From: Chlorobiota bacterium
Lineage (GTDB): Bacteria > Bacteroidota > Bacteroidia > Bacteroidales > JAADGE01
Direction of reading: 5' to 3'
Assembly: GCA_013153575.1 (NCBI GenBank)
Contig: JAADEE010000063.1
Span: forward strand, 1-8,231
DNA length: 8,231 nt
Under the pieces are notes generated by a model. It was not told the origin of the DNA. It saw nothing but the letters and a program-made list of their open reading frames with translations, and ran no database searches. Positions 1-6,309 of the stretch are shown one piece after another. How positions within the stretch are numbered: position 1 is the first letter of the stretch; each line of letters begins with the position of its first letter. The translations under genes were made by a program, and so were the position numbers.

Positions 1-153
1 GTTTTTGACCTTAACGGAAAATTATTATTACAAAAAAACATTCAAAATTTAGGCCTAAATTCTATAAATGTTAATTTACCTAATAGTATTTATATTGTTA
101 AACTTATTACAGAAGATGAATCTATTTGTAAAAAGGTAGTAATTTCTAAGTAA
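1..153 (+). CDS. C-terminal end of a secreted protein with a type IX secretion sorting domain (5' partial)
   Basis: Reading frame 1 is open from the window edge to a TAA at 151-153 and gives the last 50 residues of a larger protein. It begins VFDLNGKLLLQ, continues to LPNSIYIVKL and ends KKVVISK. This is the usual shape of a T9SS type A C-terminal sorting domain: a beta-strand with a D-x-N-G-K turn, a short L-x-x-x-x-Y-x-V-K-L strand, and a last basic-hydrophobic strand. In Bacteroidota such tails direct proteins across the outer membrane by the Por/T9SS machinery and are usually removed by the PorU sortase. The glycine often found before the I-Y-I strand is serine here, which is a mild deviation. 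The enzymatic or adhesive part of the protein lies outside the window, so its function cannot be given. A strong terminator follows directly, so the gene ends its transcript. Confidence 0.85.
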   Translation, partial: VFDLNGKLLLQKNIQNLGLNSINVNLPNSIYIVKLITEDESICKKVVISK

Positions 154-176
154 TTTTTTCATTTTTTTTAAATTTT

Positions 177-209
177 AAGAAAGAGCCTTTTAAGGTTCTT
201 TCTTTTTTT
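177..209 (+). terminator. Intrinsic terminator after the T9SS cargo gene
   Basis: AAGAAAGAGCCTT (177-189) pairs with AAGGTTCTTTCTT (192-204) through 13 positions, one of them a G-U wobble. In practice the innermost A-T pairs probably open to give a larger loop. A run of seven T ends at 209. It lies 24 bases after the stop codon and separates the secreted-protein gene from the trkH unit. Confidence 0.85.
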
Positions 210-263
210 ATAACATAACTAAAACATTTTTATATAAAATAGAATAAATTTTAAAGACTATTT

Positions 264-271
264 TATATTTG
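264..271 (+). promoter_or_regulatory. Predicted -7 promoter element of trkH
   Basis: TATATTTG matches the Bacteroidota -7 consensus TAnnTTTG exactly and lies 24 bases before the trkH ATG, just after the upstream terminator, where a promoter is expected. I see no convincing TTG/TTTG -33 element about 19-21 bases upstream, so this rests on one half of the promoter plus its context. Confidence 0.5.
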
Positions 272-295
272 TACTTTTAACTTCCATTATAACGA

Positions 296-1756
296 ATGAA
301 AAGAGGTAATATAAACTTTAATATAATTTTTAGAGTATTAGGTTCCTTACTATTTATCGAAGCATTTTTTTTAATGCTTGCATTATTAGTTTCATTAATT
401 TATGGCGAAGATGATAAAATTGCATTTTTAATTACAATAGGAATAGCAAGTTCTATCGGACTAATATCCAGATTAATAACAAGTAACAAAAAAAAAGAAA
501 TTGGAAAAAGAGAAGGTTACATAATTGTGAGTTTTGTTTGGGTAGTATTTTCATTTGTTGGTTCATTACCTTTTATTTTAAGTGGCTACATCCCAAACCT
601 AACAAATGCTTTTTTCGAAACAATGAGCGGTTTCACAACAACCGGTTCATCAATTTTAAATGATATTGAAGCCCTGCCTCACGGACTTCTTTTTTGGCGA
701 AGTATAATTCAATGGATGGGCGGAATGGGTATTATTGTTCTATCTCTTGCAATTTTGCCTATTCTTGGAATTGGAGGAATGCAACTTTTTTCAGCAGAAG
801 TTCCGGGTCCAGTTCCGGATAAACTTCACCCAAGAGTTACTGAAACTGCAAAACGACTTTGGCTAATTTATGTTGTTTTTACAATTGCAGAAACAACATT
901 ATTACTTTTTGGAGGAATGGATTTATTCGATGCAGTGAACCATTCTTTCACAACTATGGCAACAGGCGGATATTCAACAAAACAAGCAAGTATTGCTCAT
1001 TGGGATTCTGCATATATCCAATACGTAATTATACTTTTTATGTTTATTGCAGGTACAAATTTCACATTAGCTTACTTTGGTTTCAAACTTAAATTCAAAA
1101 AAATAATTCATAATGAAGAATTCAGATATTATTTAGGATTTATTTTACTAATATCGATAGTTTCTGCAATTGTTCTTTACAATACTTCAAACTTAGGAAT
1201 TGAAAAATCATTTAGAGATTCATTATTTCAAGTTGTATCACTAATAACAACAACAGGTTATGCAACTGCCGATTACTTAAAATGGTTTCCATTCATTATA
1301 ACAATACTTTTTATTTCAATGTTTTTTGGAGGCTCAGCAGGTTCAACAGGTGGCGGAATAAAATTTATGCGTATTGTTCTTTTAATGAAAAACAGTGTTG
1401 CCGAATTTAAACGTTTAATTCACCCTCATGCAATAATTCCTGTACGTTTTAACCATAGCACAGTAAAGCCTCAAATTATAACTAACATATTAGCATTCAT
1501 AGTTTTATATGTATCAATTTTTGTTGGAGGAACAATTGTAATGTCGGCAATTGGGCTTGACTTACAATCATCAATGGGTGCAGTTATTACAAGTTTAGGA
1601 AATGTTGGTCCCGGTTTGGGAGAACAAGGTCCTGCCGGAAACTTCTACAATGTTCCTGCAATTGGCAAATGGTTTCTATCATTTTTAATGCTTGTTGGAA
1701 GACTTGAACTTTTTACAGTTCTTATTCTTTTTTCACCAAGTTTCTGGAAAAAATAA
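296..1756 (+). CDS. trkH: TrkH-family potassium uptake transmembrane subunit
   Basis: This is a 486-residue integral inner-membrane protein of the TrkH/KtrB superfamily, close to the usual TrkH length. It forms the K+ pathway of a Trk system. The four pseudo-repeated filter loops can be seen in order: FTTTGSS near 113-119, TTMATGGYST near 219-228, ITTTGYAT near 317-324, and LGNVGPGLG at 434-442. Each contains the filter glycine that replaces the GYG of classical K+ channels. GGSAGSTGGGIK at 345-356 is the conserved glycine-rich segment that forms the intramembrane gate loop. The C-terminal GRLELFTVLILFSP is also typical. TrkH works with the cytoplasmic NAD(H)/ATP-binding regulator TrkA, but no trkA is in the window. 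The ATG was chosen because the hydrophobic N-terminus starts at once and a -7 element lies 24 bases upstream. A lipid kinase gene follows after 61 bases, with no terminator seen between them. Confidence 0.95.
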   Translation: MKRGNINFNIIFRVLGSLLFIEAFFLMLALLVSLIYGEDDKIAFLITIGIASSIGLISRLITSNKKKEIGKREGYIIVSFVWVVFSFVGSLPFILSGYIPNLTNAFFETMSGFTTTGSSILNDIEALPHGLLFWRSIIQWMGGMGIIVLSLAILPILGIGGMQLFSAEVPGPVPDKLHPRVTETAKRLWLIYVVFTIAETTLLLFGGMDLFDAVNHSFTTMATGGYSTKQASIAHWDSAYIQYVIILFMFIAGTNFTLAYFGFKLKFKKIIHNEEFRYYLGFILLISIVSAIVLYNTSNLGIEKSFRDSLFQVVSLITTTGYATADYLKWFPFIITILFISMFFGGSAGSTGGGIKFMRIVLLMKNSVAEFKRLIHPHAIIPVRFNHSTVKPQIITNILAFIVLYVSIFVGGTIVMSAIGLDLQSSMGAVITSLGNVGPGLGEQGPAGNFYNVPAIGKWFLSFLMLVGRLELFTVLILFSPSFWKK

Positions 1757-1817
1757 TTATATTGTTGCCTTATATTTTATTTTTCTTTAAGAAAAAAAAT
1801 AATTTAACTCATTTTAT

Positions 1818-2723
1818 ATGAATGTATTAGTTATCTATAACAAAAAAGCAGGTGGTGGTAAAGCCGCTAACCATGTTGAAGAAATAAACAATTCATTTTT
1901 AAAATATAACATTAATGCTGAAATAAACTTCACAAAACATATAGGACATGCAATTGAAATAGTTAAGGAAGCTGATTTAACCAAATTCAATTCTATAATT
2001 ACAGTTGGTGGCGACGGAACCTTCTACGAAAGTTTAAACGGTTACTTCCAAAACAAAAACAGAGTTGATATAAACTTTGGAGTTTTACCCATTGGAACCG
2101 GCAATTCTCTCTCAAGAGATATTTATGATAAAGAATATTCATTAGATGAATATGTTGAAATAATTAGCAAATCAAAAACAAAGCCTTTCGATATTGCAAA
2201 ATTCACAAGCGAAGGTAAAGAAATGTATTATGCTAATACTTTAGGATTTGGTTTTACATCTGATGTTGTTGTTACTGCAAGCAAGTTTAAATTCTTAGGC
2301 AAATTTGCATACACAATAGGTGTTTTATACAGAACTTTAATGTTATCAACATATAAAATGAAGTTAACTGCAGATGGTGAAACTTATGATATGGAAAATG
2401 TTTTAGTTGCAATATCAAACTCAAAATACACAGGAGGCAACTACCTAATGGCACCCGATGCAAAAATTAATGATGGCAAATTAGATTTAATTATTTTAAA
2501 TAAACTTGGCAGAATTAATTTACTAAAAACCTTTACAAAAATATTTTCAGGCGAACATGTAAAAACAGAATTTGTAAAAACAATGCAAGCAAAAAATATT
2601 ACTATTGAAACATCAAAACCAAAAATTTTATCACCCGATGGTGAACTTATTGGCAAAACACCTTTTAGTATTGAATGCATTAAAGGAGGAATTAACATGA
2701 TAACAAATTTATACAAACAATGA
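1818..2723 (+). CDS. YegS/DgkB-type lipid kinase (diacylglycerol kinase catalytic domain)
   Basis: The 301-residue protein has the length and motif order of soluble bacterial lipid kinases of the diacylglycerol/sphingosine kinase family (LCB5/COG1597). NKKAGGGKA at 8-16 corresponds to the N-terminal N-P-x-S/A-G-G-G-K motif. The nucleotide-binding GGDGT signature is at 64-68, and PIGTGNSLSRD at 91-101 corresponds to the common G-T-x-N-D-x-A-R motif. GGNYLMAPDAKINDGKLDL begins at 207 and SPDGE at 272-276, both conserved in the C-terminal beta-sandwich. Family members use ATP to phosphorylate diacylglycerol or a related lipid at the membrane face. The exact lipid cannot be read from the sequence, and sphingoid bases or ceramide are possible in Bacteroidota. 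Its TGA overlaps the plsC start as ATGA, which suggests coupled translation and a shared pathway. It may be co-transcribed with trkH. Confidence 0.88.
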   Translation: MNVLVIYNKKAGGGKAANHVEEINNSFLKYNINAEINFTKHIGHAIEIVKEADLTKFNSIITVGGDGTFYESLNGYFQNKNRVDINFGVLPIGTGNSLSRDIYDKEYSLDEYVEIISKSKTKPFDIAKFTSEGKEMYYANTLGFGFTSDVVVTASKFKFLGKFAYTIGVLYRTLMLSTYKMKLTADGETYDMENVLVAISNSKYTGGNYLMAPDAKINDGKLDLIILNKLGRINLLKTFTKIFSGEHVKTEFVKTMQAKNITIETSKPKILSPDGELIGKTPFSIECIKGGINMITNLYKQ

Positions 2724-3430
2724 AATACATTTACTCATTTTATATTTTACTTGTTGTTGTTCCTTACTTTATAATAGTTAGCAGTTTTATAATTATTTTA
2801 ATGTCCTTTTTGCCAAGGGAAAAAATTTATAAAATTTATAAAGTGTTGCTTAAAATATTTTTTATTCTAATGTTTATAAAAGTTAAACTTGAATATGAAG
2901 AAGAAATTGATACAAGTAAAAATTATTTATACATGCCAAATCATGTTAGTATTTTAGATGCACCTTTAATGTTTGCATATACACCACACATTATTAATGC
3001 CTTAGAAGCCGAAGACCATTTTAAATGGCCATTATATGGAAAAATAATTACAAAATGGGGTAATATTCCTGTAAACAGAAAAAATGCAAAAAGCTCATAT
3101 ACCAGCATGATGAAAGCAAAAGATGTTTTGCAAAAAAGAAACTCAATATTAATTTACCCTGAAGGCGGAAGAACAACAGATGGAAAATTAAAACGTTTCA
3201 AGAAACTTCCATTTCATTTAGCAAAAGAAGCAGGCACATCAATAATTCCTATGGGAATATCGGGACTTTACAACATAAACCATAAAGGTTCTTTATTATT
3301 TAATTGGGGAAAAATTACAATAAAATTCGGCAAAATTATTTCTGCAGAAGAAATTAGCAAAATGACTGAAGATGAACTTCTTTTACGTGTTAGGAGTGAT
3401 ATTGAGAATTTAATTTCAAGAAACAGTTAA
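2720..3430 (+). CDS. plsC: PlsC-type 1-acylglycerol-3-phosphate acyltransferase
   Basis: This 236-residue membrane-associated acyltransferase is of usual PlsC length. A hydrophobic segment at about 4-30 and a second at about 41-56 anchor it to the inner membrane. The catalytic HX4D motif is NHVSILD (H75, D80). GNIPVNRKN at 114-122 matches acyltransferase block II. YPEGGRTTDGKLKRF at 146-160 matches block III, where the common F-P-E-G-T-R has become Y-P-E-G-G-R. IIPMGISG at 175-182 is block IV. Members acylate lysophosphatidic acid to phosphatidic acid using acyl-ACP or acyl-CoA, although related paralogues acylate other lysolipids. The ATG lies in the stop of the upstream lipid kinase gene (four-base overlap). 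Its stop is three bases from the end of the converging lipoprotein gene, with no terminator in between. The family call is firm; the acceptor lipid is inferred. Confidence 0.9.
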   Translation: MKYIYSFYILLVVVPYFIIVSSFIIILMSFLPREKIYKIYKVLLKIFFILMFIKVKLEYEEEIDTSKNYLYMPNHVSILDAPLMFAYTPHIINALEAEDHFKWPLYGKIITKWGNIPVNRKNAKSSYTSMMKAKDVLQKRNSILIYPEGGRTTDGKLKRFKKLPFHLAKEAGTSIIPMGISGLYNINHKGSLLFNWGKITIKFGKIISAEEISKMTEDELLLRVRSDIENLISRNS

Positions 3431-3433
3431 TTA

Positions 3434-3955
3434 CTAATATAAATCACTTCTATATTCATATAATATTCTACGTCCTTTAATTTCATTTTTGTATCCTTTC
3501 TCGATTAATATCAATTTCTCTTTTTTAAATATTCTTTCAATTTTCAAAGTATCTTTTCCATCAATAATATTAGCTCTATTTTTAGATATTTTTATAACAA
3601 AACTGTCAATATTTTCATACTTTCTAAATTCTAAATCATCATTTAATTCATTTATAGAATATGAGATAGGAGCTTCTGAAAGATATTTAAAATATTTTAC
3701 TAATTTACCTTTATCATCTATTAAATATTTACGTTCGATATCAAATTCAAAATCTTCAACAGAAAAAGAACAATCAAATTCTTTCATTTCTAAGAATGGT
3801 ACCGAAGTATCTGAACAATTTATGTTTTCAGGACTTATAAATTCATCTAATACTCTAAATTTAGAAACTAATATAGAATTATCCGGTACTTTTGTTAAGC
3901 GGTTACAACCTTGAAATAATATAAATACAATAATGCTTAATATATTAAACTTCAT
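3434..3955 (-). CDS. Small predicted lipoprotein of unknown function
   Basis: With the ATG at 3955 this gives a 173-residue protein. A GTG six bases upstream (3961) would add only two residues, and I prefer the ATG because it puts a lysine directly before the hydrophobic stretch. The N-terminus MKFNILSIIVFILFQGC is a lipoprotein signal peptide with a loose lipobox (F-Q-G-C); the lipidated cysteine would be residue 17. The mature part is hydrophilic and rich in lysine, glutamate and isoleucine, and it looks like short beta-strands separated by charged turns. I recognise no enzyme motif or family. The low G+C resembles the neighbours. An exact TAnnTTTG element lies upstream, so the gene probably has its own promoter. 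It runs tail to tail into plsC. The signal peptide and the credible promoter argue that it is a real gene; its role is unknown. Confidence 0.7.
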   Translation of the reverse strand: MKFNILSIIVFILFQGCNRLTKVPDNSILVSKFRVLDEFISPENINCSDTSVPFLEMKEFDCSFSVEDFEFDIERKYLIDDKGKLVKYFKYLSEAPISYSINELNDDLEFRKYENIDSFVIKISKNRANIIDGKDTLKIERIFKKEKLILIEKGYKNEIKGRRILYEYRSDLY

Positions 3956-3982
3956 ATCCACTTATTATAGACTATATATAAA

Positions 3983-3990
3983 CAAACATA
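3983..3990 (-). promoter_or_regulatory. Predicted -7 element of the lipoprotein gene
   Basis: On the minus strand this reads TATGTTTG, an exact match to TAnnTTTG, ending 27 bases before the preferred ATG. That distance is close to the one seen upstream of trkH. A -33 element is not evident; the TTTTTTTG just upstream is too close to serve as one. It sits in the 40-base gap after cinA, which suggests that the lipoprotein can be transcribed independently of cinA. Confidence 0.45.
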
Positions 3991-4001
3991 TTCAAAAAAA
4001 G

Positions 4002-5252
4002 TTAATCTTCATAATATCCTAAAATATATTTCCTTAGCATATCTAAAGCCTTTGAACTTGCAAATCTAACATTTAGCAACCTTCTTTTTCCAAAAGTATA
4101 TTTTTTTGAAATTACCCCATCTTTACTTGCTACAGCAATCCATGTTGTACCAACAGGTTTTTCTGCAGTTCCTCCTCCGGGTCCTGCAATTCCTGAAATT
4201 GCAATTGAAAAATCGGTATCAAACAATTCTCTTTGTCCTGTTACCATTGCTTCAACAACTTGTTTACTTACTGCTCCAAAATCATCAAGTAAATTTTGAG
4301 CAACTCCTAATTGTTTATTTTTAATTTCATTTGAATATGAAACAACACCACCTTTAAAATATTCAGAACTTCCCGGTATGGAAGCTATTAACCGCGAAAC
4401 ATTTCCTGCAGTACAACTTTCTGCAACTGATAATGTAGCTCCTTTTTCTTTAAGAAGTTTTCCAACCGCTTCTTCTAAATACATATCTCCTTCACCAAAT
4501 ATTGCTTTACCAATTATGCCTTTAAGTTTTTCAATTTCTTTATTTATAATAGAATTTGCTTTTTCTTTATCATCACAAACCATACTAAAACGCAAGCGAA
4601 TCCTTTCAGGAGATGGCAAATATGCAAGTTTTATTTTTTTATGTAATTTTTGCTCCCAATCCGATAAAATTTCTGCCAAACTTGATTCCGGGATTCCATA
4701 AGTTAAAATAGTTTTATGAATTACATTTGAAAGTTTAAATCTATCTTTCAATTTAGGTATAACTTGCCTTTCAACAAGTTCTTTCATTTCAAAAGGTACA
4801 GCAGGTAATGAAATAATAACCTTTTCATTTTTCTCGAACCACATACCCGGAGCAGTACCATTTTTATTTCTTAAAACTTTACAATTAGTAGGAACTTCTG
4901 CTTGTTTTATATTTCTTTCATTTAAGTCAAAACCTTTTGCTTGAACAAAGTCTTTTACATCTTGCAAAACATCTTCATTAAGTTTAAGTTCAGAATTAAA
5001 ATATTCTGCCAAAGTTTCCTTTGTTAAGTCATCTTCTGTAGGTCCCAAACCTCCTGTAATAACAACAAGATTTGCATAATCAAGCACATCATCTAATGTT
5101 TTTTTTATATGCTTTTTATCATCTGAAACAGATGTTATTTGCCTTATTTCAAAACCAATTAAATTTAATTGTTCTGCAATCCATTGCGAATTTGTATCAG
5201 TTATTTGACCTATTAAAAGCTCATCTCCTATTGTAATTATATCTGCTTTCAT
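4002..5252 (-). CDS. cinA: CinA: nicotinamide-nucleotide amidohydrolase / ADP-ribose pyrophosphatase-type protein
   Basis: The 416-residue protein has the full two-domain CinA architecture at normal length. The N-terminal COG1058/MoCF-like domain (about 1-170) carries GDELLIGQITDTNS at 9-22 and TGGLGPTEDD at 66-75. In studied homologues this domain has ADP-ribose pyrophosphatase activity. A linker follows, and the C-terminal PncC-type domain (about 258-412) carries AESCTAG at 277-283, SGIAGPGGG at 353-361 and PVGTTW at 366-371. This domain deamidates nicotinamide mononucleotide to nicotinate mononucleotide in pyridine nucleotide salvage. The older name refers to competence and damage induction. 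No recA or other competence gene is nearby. The ATG was chosen because the conserved first strand (ADIITIGDELL) begins directly after it. A terminator hairpin lies 14 bases upstream of the start codon, so cinA needs either readthrough or an unrecognised promoter. Confidence 0.95.
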   Translation of the reverse strand: MKADIITIGDELLIGQITDTNSQWIAEQLNLIGFEIRQITSVSDDKKHIKKTLDDVLDYANLVVITGGLGPTEDDLTKETLAEYFNSELKLNEDVLQDVKDFVQAKGFDLNERNIKQAEVPTNCKVLRNKNGTAPGMWFEKNEKVIISLPAVPFEMKELVERQVIPKLKDRFKLSNVIHKTILTYGIPESSLAEILSDWEQKLHKKIKLAYLPSPERIRLRFSMVCDDKEKANSIINKEIEKLKGIIGKAIFGEGDMYLEEAVGKLLKEKGATLSVAESCTAGNVSRLIASIPGSSEYFKGGVVSYSNEIKNKQLGVAQNLLDDFGAVSKQVVEAMVTGQRELFDTDFSIAISGIAGPGGGTAEKPVGTTWIAVASKDGVISKKYTFGKRRLLNVRFASSKALDMLRKYILGYYED

Positions 5253-5266
5253 TTTTTAACTTAAAT

Positions 5267-5294
5267 AAAAAAAGTTACCGCAATGGGTAACTTT
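5267..5294 (-). terminator. Intrinsic terminator after the cysteine-less thioredoxin-like gene, in the cinA leader
   Basis: On the minus strand AAAGTTACC (5294-5286) pairs perfectly with GGTAACTTT (5279-5271) around a six-base loop, followed by an uninterrupted T run to 5267. It starts 22 bases after the upstream stop codon and ends only 14 bases before the cinA ATG. Confidence 0.8.
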
Positions 5295-5316
5295 AATTTT
5301 CAATAAATAATATTTA

Positions 5317-5736
5317 CTATTTTTCTACTTTCAAAATATTTAGAATCAAATTTTCAATTTGCTCTTTATTTCTGTAATTAGTTACATGTTTATAATTTCC
5401 ATCAGAACTAATAAACAATAAAGTAGGGAAAACTCTAATTTTAAGTTTATTTACAATATTAGGTATTTTATCATAATTAACTTTATAAATATTAAGTTTT
5501 TCTCCGTACTCTTGTTGTATTTTTTTCAAATTCGTTTCTAAATCATTATTTACATTTACCCAATCTGCATAAAAAAAGATAATTGTAGGCTTCTGCCCTT
5601 TAAATTTCCATTCTGTATTTTTCTTATAATCCCAAACTTTTTGTTTAAACGTATCATAATTTAAAGTTGTAATGTTTTGAGAATTAGAATAAAACAAATT
5701 AAATACAAAAAATAATAAAAAAGTAATCTTTTTCAT
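5317..5736 (-). CDS. Exported thioredoxin-fold protein lacking the active-site cysteines
   Basis: The 139-residue product starts with MKK, then a hydrophobic core ITFLLFFVFNLFY and a polar SNSQ, a good Sec signal peptide probably cleaved near residue 20. There is no lipobox cysteine. The remainder aligns without gaps over 116 residues to the neighbouring thioredoxin, about 46 identities by hand count, with shared blocks such as TFKQKV, FYADW, QEYG, NIYK and a terminal VEK. The redox site is gone: WCQPCK is WVNVNN at 59-64, and the whole protein has no cysteine. The buried catalytic aspartate position is phenylalanine (F54). The cis-proline is kept (RVFPT, P104). It cannot perform dithiol chemistry; a chaperone-like or binding role in the periplasm is conceivable but unproven. 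The gene is intact, has its own terminator and lies directly downstream of the active paralogue. Confidence 0.85.
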   Translation of the reverse strand: MKKITFLLFFVFNLFYSNSQNITTLNYDTFKQKVWDYKKNTEWKFKGQKPTIIFFYADWVNVNNDLETNLKKIQQEYGEKLNIYKVNYDKIPNIVNKLKIRVFPTLLFISSDGNYKHVTNYRNKEQIENLILNILKVEK

Positions 5737-5834
5737 TTAGTTTTATTTTTAGGTTAATCCAATAATTAAATAACGATAATTATACCAAAATATTTCAACA
5801 ATACCATTATATACACTCAAAAAGTAGCAGATAC

Positions 5835-5861
5835 AAAAAAGCCGTTGATTTACAACGGCTT
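5835..5861 (-). terminator. Intrinsic terminator of the thioredoxin gene
   Basis: On the minus strand AAGCCGTTG (5861-5853) pairs perfectly with CAACGGCTT (5847-5839) around a five-base loop and runs into TTTTTT ending at 5835. It begins 19 bases after the thioredoxin stop codon and separates it from the downstream paralogue, which therefore needs its own promoter. Confidence 0.88.
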
Positions 5862-5880
5862 AAAATATTTAATTTTAGTC

Positions 5881-6246
5881 TTATTTTTCTACTCCTAAAA
5901 CATCAGCAATTGCTTTTTCAAAAGTTTCTTTTGGTAAAGCTCCTACTGCCATTTGTGGTTGTCCTTCTTTAGGAACAAATAATAACGATGGAATACTTTG
6001 AATACCGAACATTCCTGCAAGGTTTCTTTCTGCTTCTGTATCTATTTTATAGATATTTATTTTATCGCCATATTCTTCTTGTAATTCATCAAGAATTGGA
6101 GCAACCATTTTACAAGGTTGACACCAGTCTGCATAAAAATCAATCATACAAGGAACATCTCCTTCAAATTTCCAATCTTTATTTTTTTCGAAATCGAATA
6201 CTTTTTGTTTAAAAGTTTCTTCTGTTAAAAATTCTACTTTTGCCAT
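5881..6246 (-). CDS. trxA: Thioredoxin (cytoplasmic, WCQPC active site)
   Basis: The 121-residue protein is a thioredoxin with no signal peptide, so it should act in the cytoplasm as a dithiol reductant recharged by thioredoxin reductase. The active site WCQPCK is at 41-46 (C42, C45), one residue different from the classical WCGPCK. The buried aspartate is D36 (MIDFYADW) and the cis-proline is P86 (QSIPS). There is one additional cysteine, C33. It is about a dozen residues longer than E. coli Trx1 because of an N-terminal segment (TFKQKVFDFEKNKDWKFEGDVP) before the central strand; the same segment is found in the downstream paralogue. It lies divergent to metG across a 246-base gap, has a predicted promoter overlapped by an inverted repeat, and ends in its own terminator, so it is probably monocistronic. 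I infer the symbol from the family; Bacteroidota often carry several thioredoxins. Confidence 0.95.
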   Translation of the reverse strand: MAKVEFLTEETFKQKVFDFEKNKDWKFEGDVPCMIDFYADWCQPCKMVAPILDELQEEYGDKINIYKIDTEAERNLAGMFGIQSIPSLLFVPKEGQPQMAVGALPKETFEKAIADVLGVEK

Positions 6247-6289
6247 TTTAATATATTAATTTATTTAATTATTCTTTTTAATTCACTTT

Positions 6290-6309
6290 GGCATATCAAA
6301 ATATATGCC
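6290..6309. repeat. Perfect 7-bp inverted repeat over the thioredoxin promoter (candidate operator)
   Basis: GGCATAT (6290-6296) and ATATGCC (6303-6309) are exact reverse complements separated by six bases. The repeat covers the predicted -7 element of the thioredoxin gene on the minus strand. Its position suits a repressor site or the base of a leader hairpin. On the plus strand a short T run follows, but no plus-strand gene lies upstream that would need a terminator. Confidence 0.5.

Noticed and set aside
859..1092. Alternative-frame open reading frame inside trkH
   Set aside because: It is a +1/+2 frame shadow of the conserved TrkH sequence covering filter loop 2; its cysteine- and tyrosine-rich product is an artefact of codon pattern.
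1780..1800. Inverted repeat TTTTTCTT/AAGAAAAA between trkH and the lipid kinase gene
   Set aside because: It is made only of weak A-T pairs apart from one G-C, has almost no loop and is followed by A rather than T on the plus strand, so it is not a credible terminator.
3489..3914. Long open frame on the plus strand opposite the small lipoprotein gene
   Set aside because: The product is a low-complexity Ser/Phe/Ile-rich chain typical of the reverse strand of an A+T-rich gene. The minus frame has a signal peptide and a promoter element; this one has neither.
4378..4701. Open frames on the plus strand opposite cinA
   Set aside because: cinA is unmistakable on the minus strand, with full domain motifs. 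The opposite frames show no family features.
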